DNA from: Ascidia mentula
Lineage: Eukaryota > Chordata > Ascidiacea > Phlebobranchia > Ascidiidae
DNA: 64,000 nt
Direction: 5' to 3'
Assembly: GCA_947561715.1 (NCBI GenBank)
Contig: OX387203.1
Span: 19,778,001 to 19,842,000 of the forward strand
Below the pieces are notes generated by a model. That model ran no database searches. It was not told the DNA's origin and worked only from the letters and a program-made list of their open reading frames with translations. How positions within the stretch are numbered: the first letter of the stretch is position 1; each line of letters begins with the position of its first letter. Both the position numbers and the translations under genes were made by a program. Shown here piece after piece: positions 41,701 to 48,300 of this stretch.

Positions 41701-42654
41701 ACTGTGACGTCACTCGGAAGCAACCACGTGACTCTGGCGATCAATAGATTTCCAAAAGGCGTCGGGACTTTAAAATTCGAAATCAAACAAGCCGGAAGTA
41801 ATCGGGTATTGAAACGTCGCAAGTAAAATCCGACACGGTTTTCATTGTTACGTTGTTTTAGGTTCTGCAATTAAAGTTGATTAAGGCTCAACACAAAGTT
41901 GTGTCTTTTACGTCACTCTTCCCCAACACTGATTACGTCATCACAGCAAAACCGGTGACATCGGGGACCGGTATATCATTTGAAACGTTGATTGCAACAA
42001 AAGAAAGAGCTTTGTTCGTCAGACCAACAACTTCGTCATCCCAAGGTTAAAAATTTCGTGAATACCAACCAAAATATAACTAATGAAATACAGGTCGATG
42101 TTAAATGTGAAGGATTTTTTGAGCAATATTTGGTTGAAAGACCCACGCACTTCATGTGACATTAGTTACGGTTGGAAACAATAACTTGGTAAATCCGTGG
42201 AAACAACAACAGCTTTCCAAAAGATTATTTGGGACTCCATTGTAATCATTGATGGGAAACCAGTATTTCTAATTCGTTAATATTTTTTTAGATCCGACCG
42301 ACTCATTGGCGCCACCAACAGGTTTGCGAATTGTTACGTCATCAACAAACACAGTCACACTTGAGTGGTCACGAGTTGCAATAGCTGGCACACCGAGCGA
42401 TTTTGTTCGATACAATCTACGATTCTACAGGGCGGGGACGCCTATTCTGACCAGACAACTGCGATTATTGCGCAACAATAGAGCGTAAGTCACGTGACTT
42501 GCATAGAATCGTCCATCGAAAAAAACATGTTTGTTGTTCCAGAATCGTCCACCGACTCACCTATCCCTTTTATGACGTCACAGTGTCGACATACAACATG
42601 CGGCGACGCAACGAATCACAAGAAAGTCCATTGTTACGTGTTACTTTAACTTGA
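2658..42654 (+). CDS. Giant secreted vWA plus about 69 FN3-repeat extracellular matrix protein
   Basis: This gene spans about 40 kb and about 145 coding exons and encodes roughly 6,500 residues. Domain order is signal peptide, one degenerate vWA domain, FN3 repeats 1-66, a charged insert, then FN3 67-69. There is no transmembrane segment, kinase, phosphatase or collagen helix, so it is probably a secreted matrix or adhesion protein. The vWA-FN3 order resembles collagen XII/XIV without the collagen part, and the FN3 number resembles tenascin-X or titin-like arrays. I chose the ATG at 2658 because it opens a hydrophobic signal peptide and its exon joins the vWA exon in phase. Exon phases close through nearly the whole gene. 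Two unresolved places remain: the second half of FN3-64, and the splice before 42292, where phases disagree. The stop codon is at 42652-42654. It could be split into two genes in some annotation, but I see no internal stop or start signal. Confidence 0.88.
3549..4945 (+). CDS. von Willebrand factor A domain (4 exons), degenerate MIDAS
   Basis: Exons are 3549-3699, 3797-3954, 4018-4140 and 4820-4945, and their phases match. The first encodes the beta-1 strand and MIDAS loop (VDLYVLVETSRLVG) then YLKSIYSKLRVEPDRTRI, as in vWA domains of matrilins and collagens. The second has GGEITNIATLND and QTALEYLADNLF. The third has GRNEDNEAICLVSVGS, and the fourth holds the last helices. The fold is clear, but the metal-binding DxSxS is ETSRL, and the Asp of the usual TDG motif is replaced (SVG). 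I infer that the domain does not bind metal through a normal MIDAS. Confidence 0.82.
5268..9701 (+). CDS. FN3 repeats 1-6
   Basis: FN3-1: 5268-5365, 5407-5453, 5477-5592 (three exons, less regular). FN3-2: 5765-5895, 5951-6089. FN3-3: 6350-6424, 6487-6675. FN3-4: 6783-6860, 6919-7110. FN3-5: 7168-7245, 8053-8253. FN3-6: 9368-9445, 9504-9701. First-half exons carry the A/B strands with the conserved Trp; second-half exons carry the C to G strands with a PG or SG turn and YxFxVxS. FN3-6 first half ends at G|GCAAGT, so its intron appears to be of the GC-AG class. The introns after FN3-5 first half and after FN3-5 second half hold a transposon-like insertion and a 39-bp minisatellite. Confidence 0.85.
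7432..7963. mobile_element. MITE-like insertion in the FN3-5 intron
   Basis: The ends are inverted copies of GGCGTCGATTT (7432-7442 and 7953-7963), with a second short inverted match (TTAAGGGTGAC) offset inside the left end. Flanks carry a near-duplicate, GCTACAAACA on the left and GCTACATACA on the right, as expected from a target-site duplication. There is no transposase, so it would be non-autonomous. Its class is not clear from the ends. Confidence 0.5.
8549..9367 (+). repeat. 39-bp minisatellite (21 units) repeating the FN3-6 3' splice site
   Basis: Twenty-one units of exactly 39 bp run directly into the FN3-6 exon at 9368. Each unit starts TACCTAGTTTCGG and ends TTTGCACAG or TTTGCACTG, so a pyrimidine-rich tract, an AG and the first bases of the FN3-6 exon (TACCT) recur in every unit. 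By my reading 13 of the 22 positions, counting the real exon start, have CACAG and 9 have CACTG. Because 39 is a multiple of three, the phase-1 frame stays open through the array (VPSFGGYLYLFCT, with F/I and G/D variants). Confidence 0.93.
9772..13120 (+). CDS. FN3 repeats 7-12
   Basis: FN3-7: 9772-9849, 9919-10122. FN3-8: 10231-10308 and first part of 10586-10852. FN3-9: last part of 10586-10852 and 11000-11197. FN3-10: 11268-11345, 11400-11594. FN3-11: 11652-11729, 11791-11982. FN3-12: 12050-12127, 12932-13120. The exon 10586-10852 (267 nt) joins the second half of FN3-8 to the first half of FN3-9 without an intron, reading QTVPFPPSNV across the join, which points to loss of an ancestral intron. 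The FN3-12 intron holds a 15-bp minisatellite. All other introns are phase 1. Confidence 0.86.
12199..12841. repeat. 15-bp minisatellite, about 43 units, in the FN3-12 intron
   Basis: The unit CATGTACAATACCGC alternates with a variant having ACAGC. The array lies about 70 bp after the donor at 12128 and about 90 bp before the acceptor at 12931. Fifteen is a multiple of three, so several frames on both strands stay open over 690 bp; these are artefacts of the repeat. The unit contains the palindrome TGTACA. Confidence 0.95.
13179..17069 (+). CDS. FN3 repeats 13-20
   Basis: FN3-13: 13179-13256, 13440-13622. FN3-14: 13678-13755 and first part of 13818-14084. FN3-15: last part of 13818-14084 and 14138-14320. 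FN3-16: 14474-14551, 15358-15549. FN3-17: 15606-15683, 15735-15950. FN3-18: 16003-16080, 16133-16315. FN3-19: 16371-16448, 16502-16693. FN3-20: 16753-16830, 16887-17069. As in FN3-8/9, exon 13818-14084 is a fused second-half plus first-half exon of 267 nt. FN3-16 is split by a long intron with a 22-bp minisatellite. Repeats typically read LxPGTxYxFxVxSIG near the F strand. Confidence 0.86.
14586..15205. repeat. 22-bp minisatellite with a higher-order 88-bp period, FN3-16 intron
   Basis: Units look like CTCACTCAGTGCGTTCTCCC with T/C and A/G variants and a CTTAATTTATT variant roughly every fourth unit, giving a higher-order period near 88 bp. The array starts about 35 bp after the donor at 14552. 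A 190-residue reading frame across it is a by-product of the repeat. Confidence 0.9.
17309..22614 (+). CDS. FN3 repeats 21-33
   Basis: FN3-21: 17309-17386, 17442-17636. 22: 17699-17776, 17838-18029. 23: 18087-18164, 18225-18410. 24: 18471-18548, 18604-18795. 25: 18849-19121 (both halves in one exon). 26: 19177-19254, 19308-19499. 27: 19555-19632, 19690-19872. 28: 19923-20000, 20053-20241. 29: 20294-20371, 20426-20611. 30: 20880-20957, 21009-21194. 31: 21252-21329, 21390-21572. 32: 21626-21874 (one exon). 33: 21934-22011, 22432-22614. FN3-22 second half and FN3-23 are nearly identical in exon and intron to FN3-40/41 and FN3-48/49. FN3-25 and FN3-32 have lost the intron inside the domain. Confidence 0.86.
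17838..18425 (+). repeat. Third copy of the distal part of the duplicated block
   Basis: This 588-bp stretch (FN3-22 second half and FN3-23, with introns) matches 26923-27511 and 30192-30778. It keeps the same introns, including the CACCAACAAAAAACTTC tract before the acceptor. The identity stops sharply at the exon start on the left and just after the FN3-23 donor on the right. Confidence 0.93.
23091..24094. repeat. GC-rich minisatellite of about 24-25 bp units, FN3-33/34 intron
   Basis: Units resemble GTGCAGCGGGTTCCGCCCCC followed by an A run, with strong strand asymmetry: C and A runs on the plus strand, G and T runs on the minus strand. About 1 kb is filled. Unit length varies with the C and A runs. 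Long minus-strand frames of 288-358 residues are artefacts of the repeat. The rest of the 22615-24284 intron shows nothing recognisable. Confidence 0.92.
24285..25192 (+). CDS. FN3 repeats 34, 35 and first half of 36
   Basis: FN3-34: 24285-24362, 24418-24603. FN3-35: 24662-24739, 24870-25058. FN3-36 first half: 25115-25192. All first-half exons are 78 nt and all junctions are phase 1. FN3-34 begins after a 1.67-kb intron filled by a GC-rich minisatellite. FN3-36 first half is unique, whereas its second half starts the duplicated block. Confidence 0.85.
25235..27511 (+). repeat. Segmental tandem duplication, copy 1
   Basis: This 2.28-kb stretch is nearly identical to 28504-30778 in exons and introns (offset 3,269 bp over most of its length). 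The left boundary lies at TTATTTGCAGG just before FN3-36 second half. The right boundary lies just after the FN3-41 donor (GTTTGTATGACGTCA). It carries FN3-36B to FN3-41. Confidence 0.95.
25245..27497 (+). CDS. FN3 repeats 36 (second half) to 41, duplicated block copy 1
   Basis: Exons: 25245-25427 (36B); 25489-25566 and 25627-25815 (37); 25874-25951 and 26097-26285 (38); 26348-26425 and 26543-26731 (39); 26789-26866 and 26923-27114 (40); 27172-27249 and 27312-27497 (41). The same exon series recurs about 3,269 bp downstream with introns conserved almost base for base. Both copies keep all open frames and splice sites, so both are probably expressed. Confidence 0.87.
27614..28449 (+). CDS. FN3 repeats 42, 43 and first half of 44 (spacer between the duplicated blocks)
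   Basis: FN3-42: 27614-27691, 27743-27931. FN3-43: 27986-28063, 28121-28312. FN3-44 first half: 28372-28449. These exons are unique and lie between the two copies of the duplicated block. FN3-44 is a hybrid: its first half is unique, while its second half (28514-28696) is the copy of FN3-36 second half. The duplication breakpoint therefore fell in an intron inside the domain. Confidence 0.85.
28504..30778 (+). repeat. Segmental tandem duplication, copy 2
   Basis: This is the partner of 25235-27511. The intron sequences match as closely as the exons, which argues for a recent duplication or continuing gene conversion. The 992-bp spacer between the copies (27512-28503) is unique. Confidence 0.95.
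28514..30764 (+). CDS. FN3 repeats 44 (second half) to 49, duplicated block copy 2
   Basis: Exons: 28514-28696 (44B); 28758-28835 and 28896-29084 (45); 29143-29220 and 29366-29554 (46); 29617-29694 and 29812-30000 (47); 30058-30135 and 30192-30383 (48); 30441-30518 and 30579-30764 (49). They match FN3-36B to 41 exon for exon with very few differences, for example SNDVTTTS for SDDVTTTS in FN3-48 and EGSAEV for EESSEV in FN3-49. The last domain resembles FN3-23 more than FN3-41. Confidence 0.87.
31050..36422 (+). CDS. FN3 repeats 50-60
   Basis: FN3-50: 31050-31127, 31241-31429. 51: 31483-31560, 31619-31795. 52: 31852-31929, 31984-32166. 53: 32239-32316, 32370-32549. 54: 33272-33349, 33405-33593. 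55: 33731-33808, 33868-34050. 56: 34104-34373 (one exon). 57: 34440-34517, 34573-34758. 58: 34933-35010, 35065-35253. 59: 35331-35408, 35466-35645. 60: 35784-35861, 36240-36422. A 47-bp minisatellite separates 53 from 54. The intron inside FN3-60 is a tandem array of its own 5' splice site. Confidence 0.85.
32608..33180. repeat. 47-bp minisatellite, about 12 units, FN3-53/54 intron
   Basis: The unit starts GTGATTGATCTC and contains GGCTAAGTTTAACCATC. Two sub-types alternate, one with CAAATTGTACCGGGC and the other with CATATTGTACCCGGC. The array fills most of the 722-bp intron that follows the donor at 32550. It has no coding role that I can see. Confidence 0.92.
35862..36239 (+). repeat. Minisatellite of 30-37 bp units repeating the FN3-60 5' splice site
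   Basis: The FN3-60 first-half exon ends TTTGTAACCG|GTGAGT. The whole intron that follows is a tandem array in which TTTGTAACCGGTGAGTTGG or close variants recur, giving 11 donor-like copies: ten GTGAGT and one GTGACT. Units of 37 bp contain ATGTATCACGAAA and shorter ones of 30 bp lack ATGTATC. The last copy runs into the acceptor TTGTCAAAG before 36240. In the exon frame the second copy's donor supplies a TGA, so longer exon forms past it would be truncated. Confidence 0.92.
36475..40415 (+). CDS. FN3 repeats 61-66, change of intron phase
   Basis: FN3-61: 36475-36552, 36693-36899 (phase 1 as before). FN3-62: 36961-37120, 37178-37308. FN3-63: 37365-37509, 37551-37693. FN3-64: 37961-38120, second half not found. 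FN3-65: 39700-39847, 39908-40029. FN3-66: 40082-40245, 40307-40415. From FN3-62 onward the within-domain intron lies later in the domain (around the C strand) and is phase 2 or 0 rather than phase 1, so these repeats have a separate history from repeats 3-61. In FN3-65 I take 39848-39907 as a 60-bp intron (GTTAGT to CTTAG); reading through also stays open. Confidence 0.72.
38160..38972. repeat. Degenerate 12-bp simple repeat, FN3-64 intron
   Basis: The array is built from GTAGTTTATATT-like units with many variants. A block starting near 38329 recurs near 38670, a direct duplication offset by about 341 bp inside the array. The plus strand is strongly T- and G-rich. It lies where the second half of FN3-64 would be expected. 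Confidence 0.9.
38973..39699 (+). other. Remainder of the FN3-64/65 intron, possible FN3 half remnant
   Basis: Most of this stretch shows nothing. At about 39086-39175 one frame reads NLERAERETLRGKF then KARITATRGKALTC, which loosely resembles an FN3 E-F region. It lacks the hallmark Tyr and clear splice sites. I treat it as a weak candidate for the missing half of FN3-64, not as an exon. Confidence 0.25.
40503..41290 (+). CDS. Charged insert between FN3-66 and FN3-67, unknown domain
   Basis: Exons are 40503-40614, 40793-40929 and the first part of 40984-41380. They encode roughly 190 residues with no FN3 signature. The composition is rich in Arg, Lys, Glu and Leu and should form helices (for example EELEFRSKVLEHVQQITNAL). 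A tetrabasic RRKR (41010-41021) followed by ETEE is a strong furin-type cleavage site, so the C-terminal end may be released or held as a processed chain. I do not recognise the domain. The phases of all three exons fit the flanking FN3 exons. Confidence 0.65.
41291..42654 (+). CDS. FN3 repeats 67-69 and C-terminus, with an RGD in FN3-67
   Basis: Coding parts: 41291-41380, 41484-41805, 41862 to about 42018-42046, 42292-42484, 42543-42654. FN3-67 begins APPSGITSTGFKVMW and has YDVTIRPTT (F strand), then LRGDVIPG, then KIIVTT (G strand), which puts RGD (41623-41631) in the FG loop. FN3-68 begins near 41675. FN3-69 begins DPTDSLAPPTGL and ends YDVTVSTYNM, then a short tail to the TGA. The donor after FN3-68 is uncertain: GTTAAA at 42047 gives phase 2, but the next exon needs phase 1; GTCAGA at 42019 would fit. 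Confidence 0.7.
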
Positions 42655-42745
42655 TTGCTTTCTTGAGTCAACAATTCATGTTCCTTTTGTATTTATTTCA
42701 TTTTGTCGAAATATTTTTGTTGATTTGCTCTGGGTGAATTCCCGA

Positions 42746-44454
42746 TCACGAAACCGCTTCCTTCCAAGCAGCCAAAATTTTATTTGATATTTCCGGAGAG
42801 TTTGTCAAATGCTTGCAATATCCCCTAGGGAGATTCCCGAGACCCAAACCGATCTGCAATACGTCACAATCGATTATAGCGTTATCGCGTCATGTAAAAT
42901 TACTTGCCTTATTGCGTACGATCCCAGTTAGCAATGCATCGTCAACCGTTATGTCTACCGGTGACGTCAACAGCTCGTGATGTATGGCAAGTACGACGTC
43001 ACGGGACATGATGAAACATGGTCCATTGCAGTAGGGGGGGAATTTGAAGTCAGGGAATAAATGGAAAGGGACTTTCCACCTTCCTTTACGTTTGACCTGT
43101 GTTAATAAACTTTATCAGCCGAACAGATTGAATCGCAACAAGAAATAATAGCACGTGTTTAAAACCAAACCAAGGTCATTTGAAGGTTAAACTTACTCTC
43201 GCGTTTCTTATAACTTTATCCCCACAATGCAGCACATCCGTTCTTACTGGGTTATCCAGATATGTGCTCGCAATTTCCGACAATGACATCACAGTGTCGT
43301 CATCGCCGAGTATGACGTAGGATGGTGACCTTAAGTGAAACTATTGCTAAGCAAAAGAATACCTGACACTGTGTTGACATACCTGCATGACTCAGCAATC
43401 CAGCTGAGTCCCATCTTAGATTTAATCGTGAGGTTTTCGTAAGTGTCAGTAAAATACCCAATGAGAAGATCCCGACGAGAAAAAAGTTCAGAAGATAAAG
43501 TTGAACTCTGGTGCTCTGGATTATTCATTCCAAGTAAAAATACGACGCGTATCTATTTAAACAATATTGGAATTAAAACTCACAGAGAAAATCCCATTCA
43601 GCATTTTATGCCGAAACAATACAGACACTGGCGTATCTTACGGGGGGTTGGGGTGTCCTTACTTAATGAGTTTAGTGTGACGTAACAAACAGTATGCTTT
43701 CCTCGACCACAATTGGCTCCAAAAAAATATTTGAACCCTTTTCTTGATACGCCCATGACCGCTGTGCTAAGATGCTAATTAACTCTCTCGACTACAATTG
43801 TATACGTCACAAACCGTTTTATCCGAAACGTTGTGAATGCTCGCCCACGTACTTCGAATGACATCACGCTGGTGAGAATGATATCTGGAGCTTTTGACCA
43901 TGACGATGAGATCAACTCCTGCAAAAAAAAACGAAAGTGTTTCCACAAGTTTAAATATGAGGTTGAGTCAAAAACCTTCACAGAAATATTTGTCAGGAAG
44001 CTTCATATAGTTAACGGTACTTCCCAAGTTATGATACTCATCAACAGACCGGTTACCATACGATTCCAAGGGAGAAAATCTAAAACAAAAAATACTATTG
44101 TGTGAGCTGCAGACAGATGGCCACTATTATGACCTATGAGGTCAGTGCAGCTGGTGTGACTATATTATTGGCTCCACTGGCTCCGCTTGTCAAAAAATAT
44201 TATATTTCGAAATGATTTTTAGAACCACCAGCCCTACTTGGGTTGATTCGATTCATCGTCGGTTGATTTACTTTTTAAAGATGTCGAAAAGCGTGAATTT
44301 GAGATCATTCGCCTAAAAAATAAAAACGAAAAAATAAAAAAATAAACTTATTCCCGTAGATCACAACAAATACGAACCCGGCTACGAAGATTGAAACCAA
44401 AACACAAACACACAAAGCTGGAAGGAGTCTTGTCATCAACAGAGAAGAAATCAT
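42746..44454 (-). CDS. Beta-1,3-galactosyltransferase-like enzyme (GT31), type II membrane protein
   Basis: Exons in coding order: 44348-44454 (ATG at 44454, single hydrophobic anchor LLPALCVCVLVSIFVAGF), 43976-44079, 43806-43918, one unresolved exon, 43383-43515, 43197-43329, 42908-43096, 42746-42853 (stop 42746-42748). Motifs follow the family order: VDLIVMVKSS then RDVIRSTWA; GYFTDTYENLTIKSKMGL; YVILGDDDTV with the DDD metal and sugar-nucleotide motif; FPPYCNGPCFIMSRDVV; DDALLTGIVRNK. It should act in the Golgi lumen, adding a sugar in beta-1,3 linkage; donor and acceptor cannot be told. The exon between 43515 and 43806 was not found, so the model is incomplete. The donor at 42907 looks like AG|GCAAGT, a GC-AG intron. 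The 3' end faces the giant gene only 91 bp away. Confidence 0.8.
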
Positions 44455-45308
44455 AGTTTATCCTATACACTAAATCTTTGAACAATCTTTGGTAAATGTT
44501 TTAGTAATTGAAGCAAGGTCACCTCATGGACATGCATGAAAATTTTTGCACGTGGATGTTTGGTTAGTGAACACAGAAAAGATTGGCCATGGTTTAATGT
44601 TATCGCGAGCAACCTGCAAATGCATCGACTGTAGTTACCTCATCTCTCCATTAACAGGTGTAATGTCCTGCTCAGTAGCAATTAGTAGTTCATAAGTGCT
44701 CGCAGACCATAGAAATGTTTCAACAATACACAAGGCTGAGAGTCGACCAATCCATATTCGTAAATATTACAATGATGTCTTTCACTGATGGAACTGATAT
44801 TCACAAACTAAGATCTCACTGATTCTTTACCAATTATTGCGGAAAGCGAACGGCAAACCTGTTTGCCCCAATGCTAACTTATCTGTGTCACCTCAGAAAA
44901 GAAATACAAATACTCAAAAGCCACGGAGGTTGGTAACACTTTCTGGCATTGACAAGTATCTGGCGAGCTTGACGTAGACCGTAGTGGAGACTAAGCAGAC
45001 TCTGAGAAGTATCGGATTCGGCGCTATTCAATTATCTGCGCACAACCATGCGATGGAAATTATGGCTTGGGGGCATTTTCTTCTTCGCTTGAATGCTTTC
45101 CCAGTTGTTGGTTTGTCACACTTGACCAACCACAAGTAATTGCATAGGAAGTTGTAACTAACATAATATTGTTGTTTTCCCTGCAAAGACTACTCGCTAA
45201 TCTTCTGTGCATTAACGTTTAGAATCTTTACTGACGTCATCACCAAGTAATTCATGCAACCAGCCAAGAAAACAAAAGAAACTTTATTGGGAATAAACAA
45301 GTTCAAGG
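44455..45308. other. Intergenic region between GT31 and ANKRD11/12
   Basis: No reading frame with a domain or splice pattern was found. Both flanking genes are on the minus strand, so this interval holds the ANKRD11/12 3' UTR and the GT31 promoter. The 850-bp spacing is too long to suggest a trans-spliced operon. Confidence 0.5.
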
Positions 45309-48300
45309 TCATGCTGGCAAAAGGTCAAAATCATCTGCAATATTGACCATAGGAACGTAGAGGTCATTTATTTCATTCAAGGTTACTTCTTTCTTTGAGT
45401 GATCCAAATCCTGTAGGAAAAAAGCACTTTTTCAAATATGTCATACAATATTAGGGCCAATGATATTTTTATAGTTGTATTTTCTAAAACAACAAATCTT
45501 ATCCTAAGCGTTGTAAAGTCGATGAAGTTTTATCAAGATCTGCATTTTTTTACAACTGATACCTGAACACAGAACACTTTAAAAGTTTATCAAAATCACC
45601 TGAAGCTTTAACCTCCATTCCGTCTTCTGCATCGCATAAAGTGTTTCCCCTTCATGTTTTTGTCGCATCAGTAATTCTGATTTCATTCGGTCATACTTTG
45701 CACCTATGTCCTGCAAAAAGGGGTTTCACAATAAACCTCAATCAATTTTTAAGATACCATTTGCACTTTTGCAATTGTTAATACCTGGTTTGTCTGTTTT
45801 ACAATCTTATGTCTTTTTTTTTGAAATAAGTGAGACATTTTGGCAAAAACAAATTATTTTGTCATCACCAACCTGTATCCAAGATATGAAAAGTCTTGTA
45901 TTAAATCGGTCGCGAATCGATGGTTTTCCGACCTCCGTATTGGAGACTCTTGGAAGATTATAAACCTCGTTGTCCATTAAAACTGAACACACACTGTAAG
46001 GGACCTAAAAAATGAATATTTCATGGATTAACATTGAAAAAATAAGAATAAATCATAAAAAATGTAATCAGAATTGCTCTTCTGGCACTTAGTTTCTAAC
46101 GTGTTTATTGGAAACCAACGTTTCGTCTGCCATCCGGCGAGACTTCTTCAGGGTTATGTCAACAGTAAAGCATCACGCACATAAAACACTAAAAACGTAG
46201 GAAAAACGCAGGAAAAACACAAGGAAAAAGGAATAGATAACACTGGCACCGCTTGCATCGTCACGTGAACCAGGTGTGTGGCGGGGCGTAACATTTACAA
46301 CAAGTTGTTGTATACAGCAGGAAAATATACGCATTGCTCCTTATCGTTTATGCAATTGTCGTTTTTATGGATGTGGAGCGTCTCCAGGAACAGACGTTTT
46401 GTATGATCGTCCTCCATCTCTAGGATTTGCACGTCATCAAAGTTAACTCGGTGGCCGAGTGTGGCAGCGTGTTTTGCCAGTGCTGTCCTCTGGCTGTTCT
46501 TCGCTGCAACGTCGCGGCGATGCTCTTTTAACCGAGTCTGTAACCTTCTCCCTGTCTCGCCGATGTACGCTCCACCGCAGTCCTTGCACGGAATGTAATA
46601 GACAACGCCTTTTGGTTGGACCGTGCCCTTCTCGATAGGATGAGACAACATCCTGCCAAAAATAGCAGTATATTTGTGGTAATAAGAGACTTGTATGGGT
46701 CTCATGCCTTAAGAATGGCTCGAAGGTTTGTGCGACTCAATTTTGGCGTCGCAAGCAGCAAGGTTCATTTGCATCACAATCACTCTTGTCTCAGAGAGAA
46801 AATATTACCACCAAGTCTAAGGTTTAGATCACCTATGGCATCTAAAGAAGGAAGAGACATTATGCGATCTTGTGGGTTTCGTTTTTTGAAACTGCGCATA
46901 AAAGATGCACATTTGCGCATTAAAAACAATACGCATGAGCTGAGCGGAATTACAGAGAGGTTAAGGAAAGACCTTGACATGACTGTGTTTTCTTCACTAA
47001 AGTCTTACGTGGAGGAAGGCACATTACGGATTGTGACGTCAGGAAGAAAAAAGTGCGAAGAAAAACTCGGTATGTGGCGTGAAAAAAGGAAGGAATTAAC
47101 GGTAAAGGGCTGCGTTACCAACTTGTCAGACCATGAGCTCACACCAGAACAGCATGGTGTTTTGTCGCTAGGTATGAATTTTGCCATCACACCTAACGTG
47201 ATACCATGGAAACAGATTTTGGCTTCTGTTGAGAAAGGCCTGGTTGGACAGCCCGCGCATATAAAATCACTTCTGCAGGGCAAAGTTGTTGGATGTATTC
47301 GTAGCCACAGTGGCCACAATACCGTTGGCTCTAACACCCCTAGGTCATATTTTTCGGCTGCACGAGAACTTCGCAACAACCAGAATATCGTCATATTGCG
47401 TGCCGACAAGGGCAATCGAACGGTGGTCATGAACCGTTCCGAATATAACACTAAACTGCTGGAACTTTTAAGTGACGCAAAAACTTACAAAAAGTTGTCC
47501 AGAAACCCGACCCTGTCTTTAGAACGAAAGATAAACCGCTTCATCGGTTACTTACACAGGGAGCGTGAGGCGTTATCTGTTGGTGAGTTTCGACAGCTGC
47601 ATTGCACAGACGGTAGGACGCCCGAATTGTACGGGCTTCCCAAGGTCCACAAGCCAGGCGTACCCCTCAGACCCATTGTTTCCTTTATCGGGTCCCCGTC
47701 TTATATGCTCGCCAAATTTATAGCAAGGATTATTTCCCCTTTGGTTGGGAACAGCCCATATCACGTTAAAAAATCACGTGAATTTGCAGCCGAAGTGAGG
47801 GATTTGACAATAGCGGATGGTGAATGTATGGTGTCCTTTGACGTCGTGTCTCTTTTCACCAATGTGCCAATATCGGTAGCTGTTACTAATGTCATGGCAC
47901 GCTTAGAGGATGACAGTAACCTTGAGCAACGCACGTTGCTATCCTGTGAGGATATCGCACAAGGGCTGAAATTATGTTTGAACGCCACCTATTTTTCCTT
48001 TCGTGGTGTGTTTTACCAACAGGTGTTTGGTACGGCGATGGGTTCTCCCATCTCTGTGGTAGTGGCAAACATTGTAATGGAAACAATTGAAGATAAGGCA
48101 CTCGCCACTTTTGCGCATCCTCCTCGTTACTGGAAGCGATATGTCGACGACACCTTCGCCATCGTTGACGAAGCACAGCTCCAGTTGTTCCTTACCCACA
48201 TTAACCATGTGGAAGATTCAATCAAATTCACTTTAGAAAAGGAAAGTGGTGGTAAATTACCGTTTTTAGATACAGAGGTTATCCGTGATGAGAAAGGTTT

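Noticed and set aside
46295..46705. Minus-strand 136-codon GIY-YIG frame as a separate gene
   Set aside because: It is the inverted partial copy of the Penelope gene's end, without a start of its own or a reverse transcriptase.
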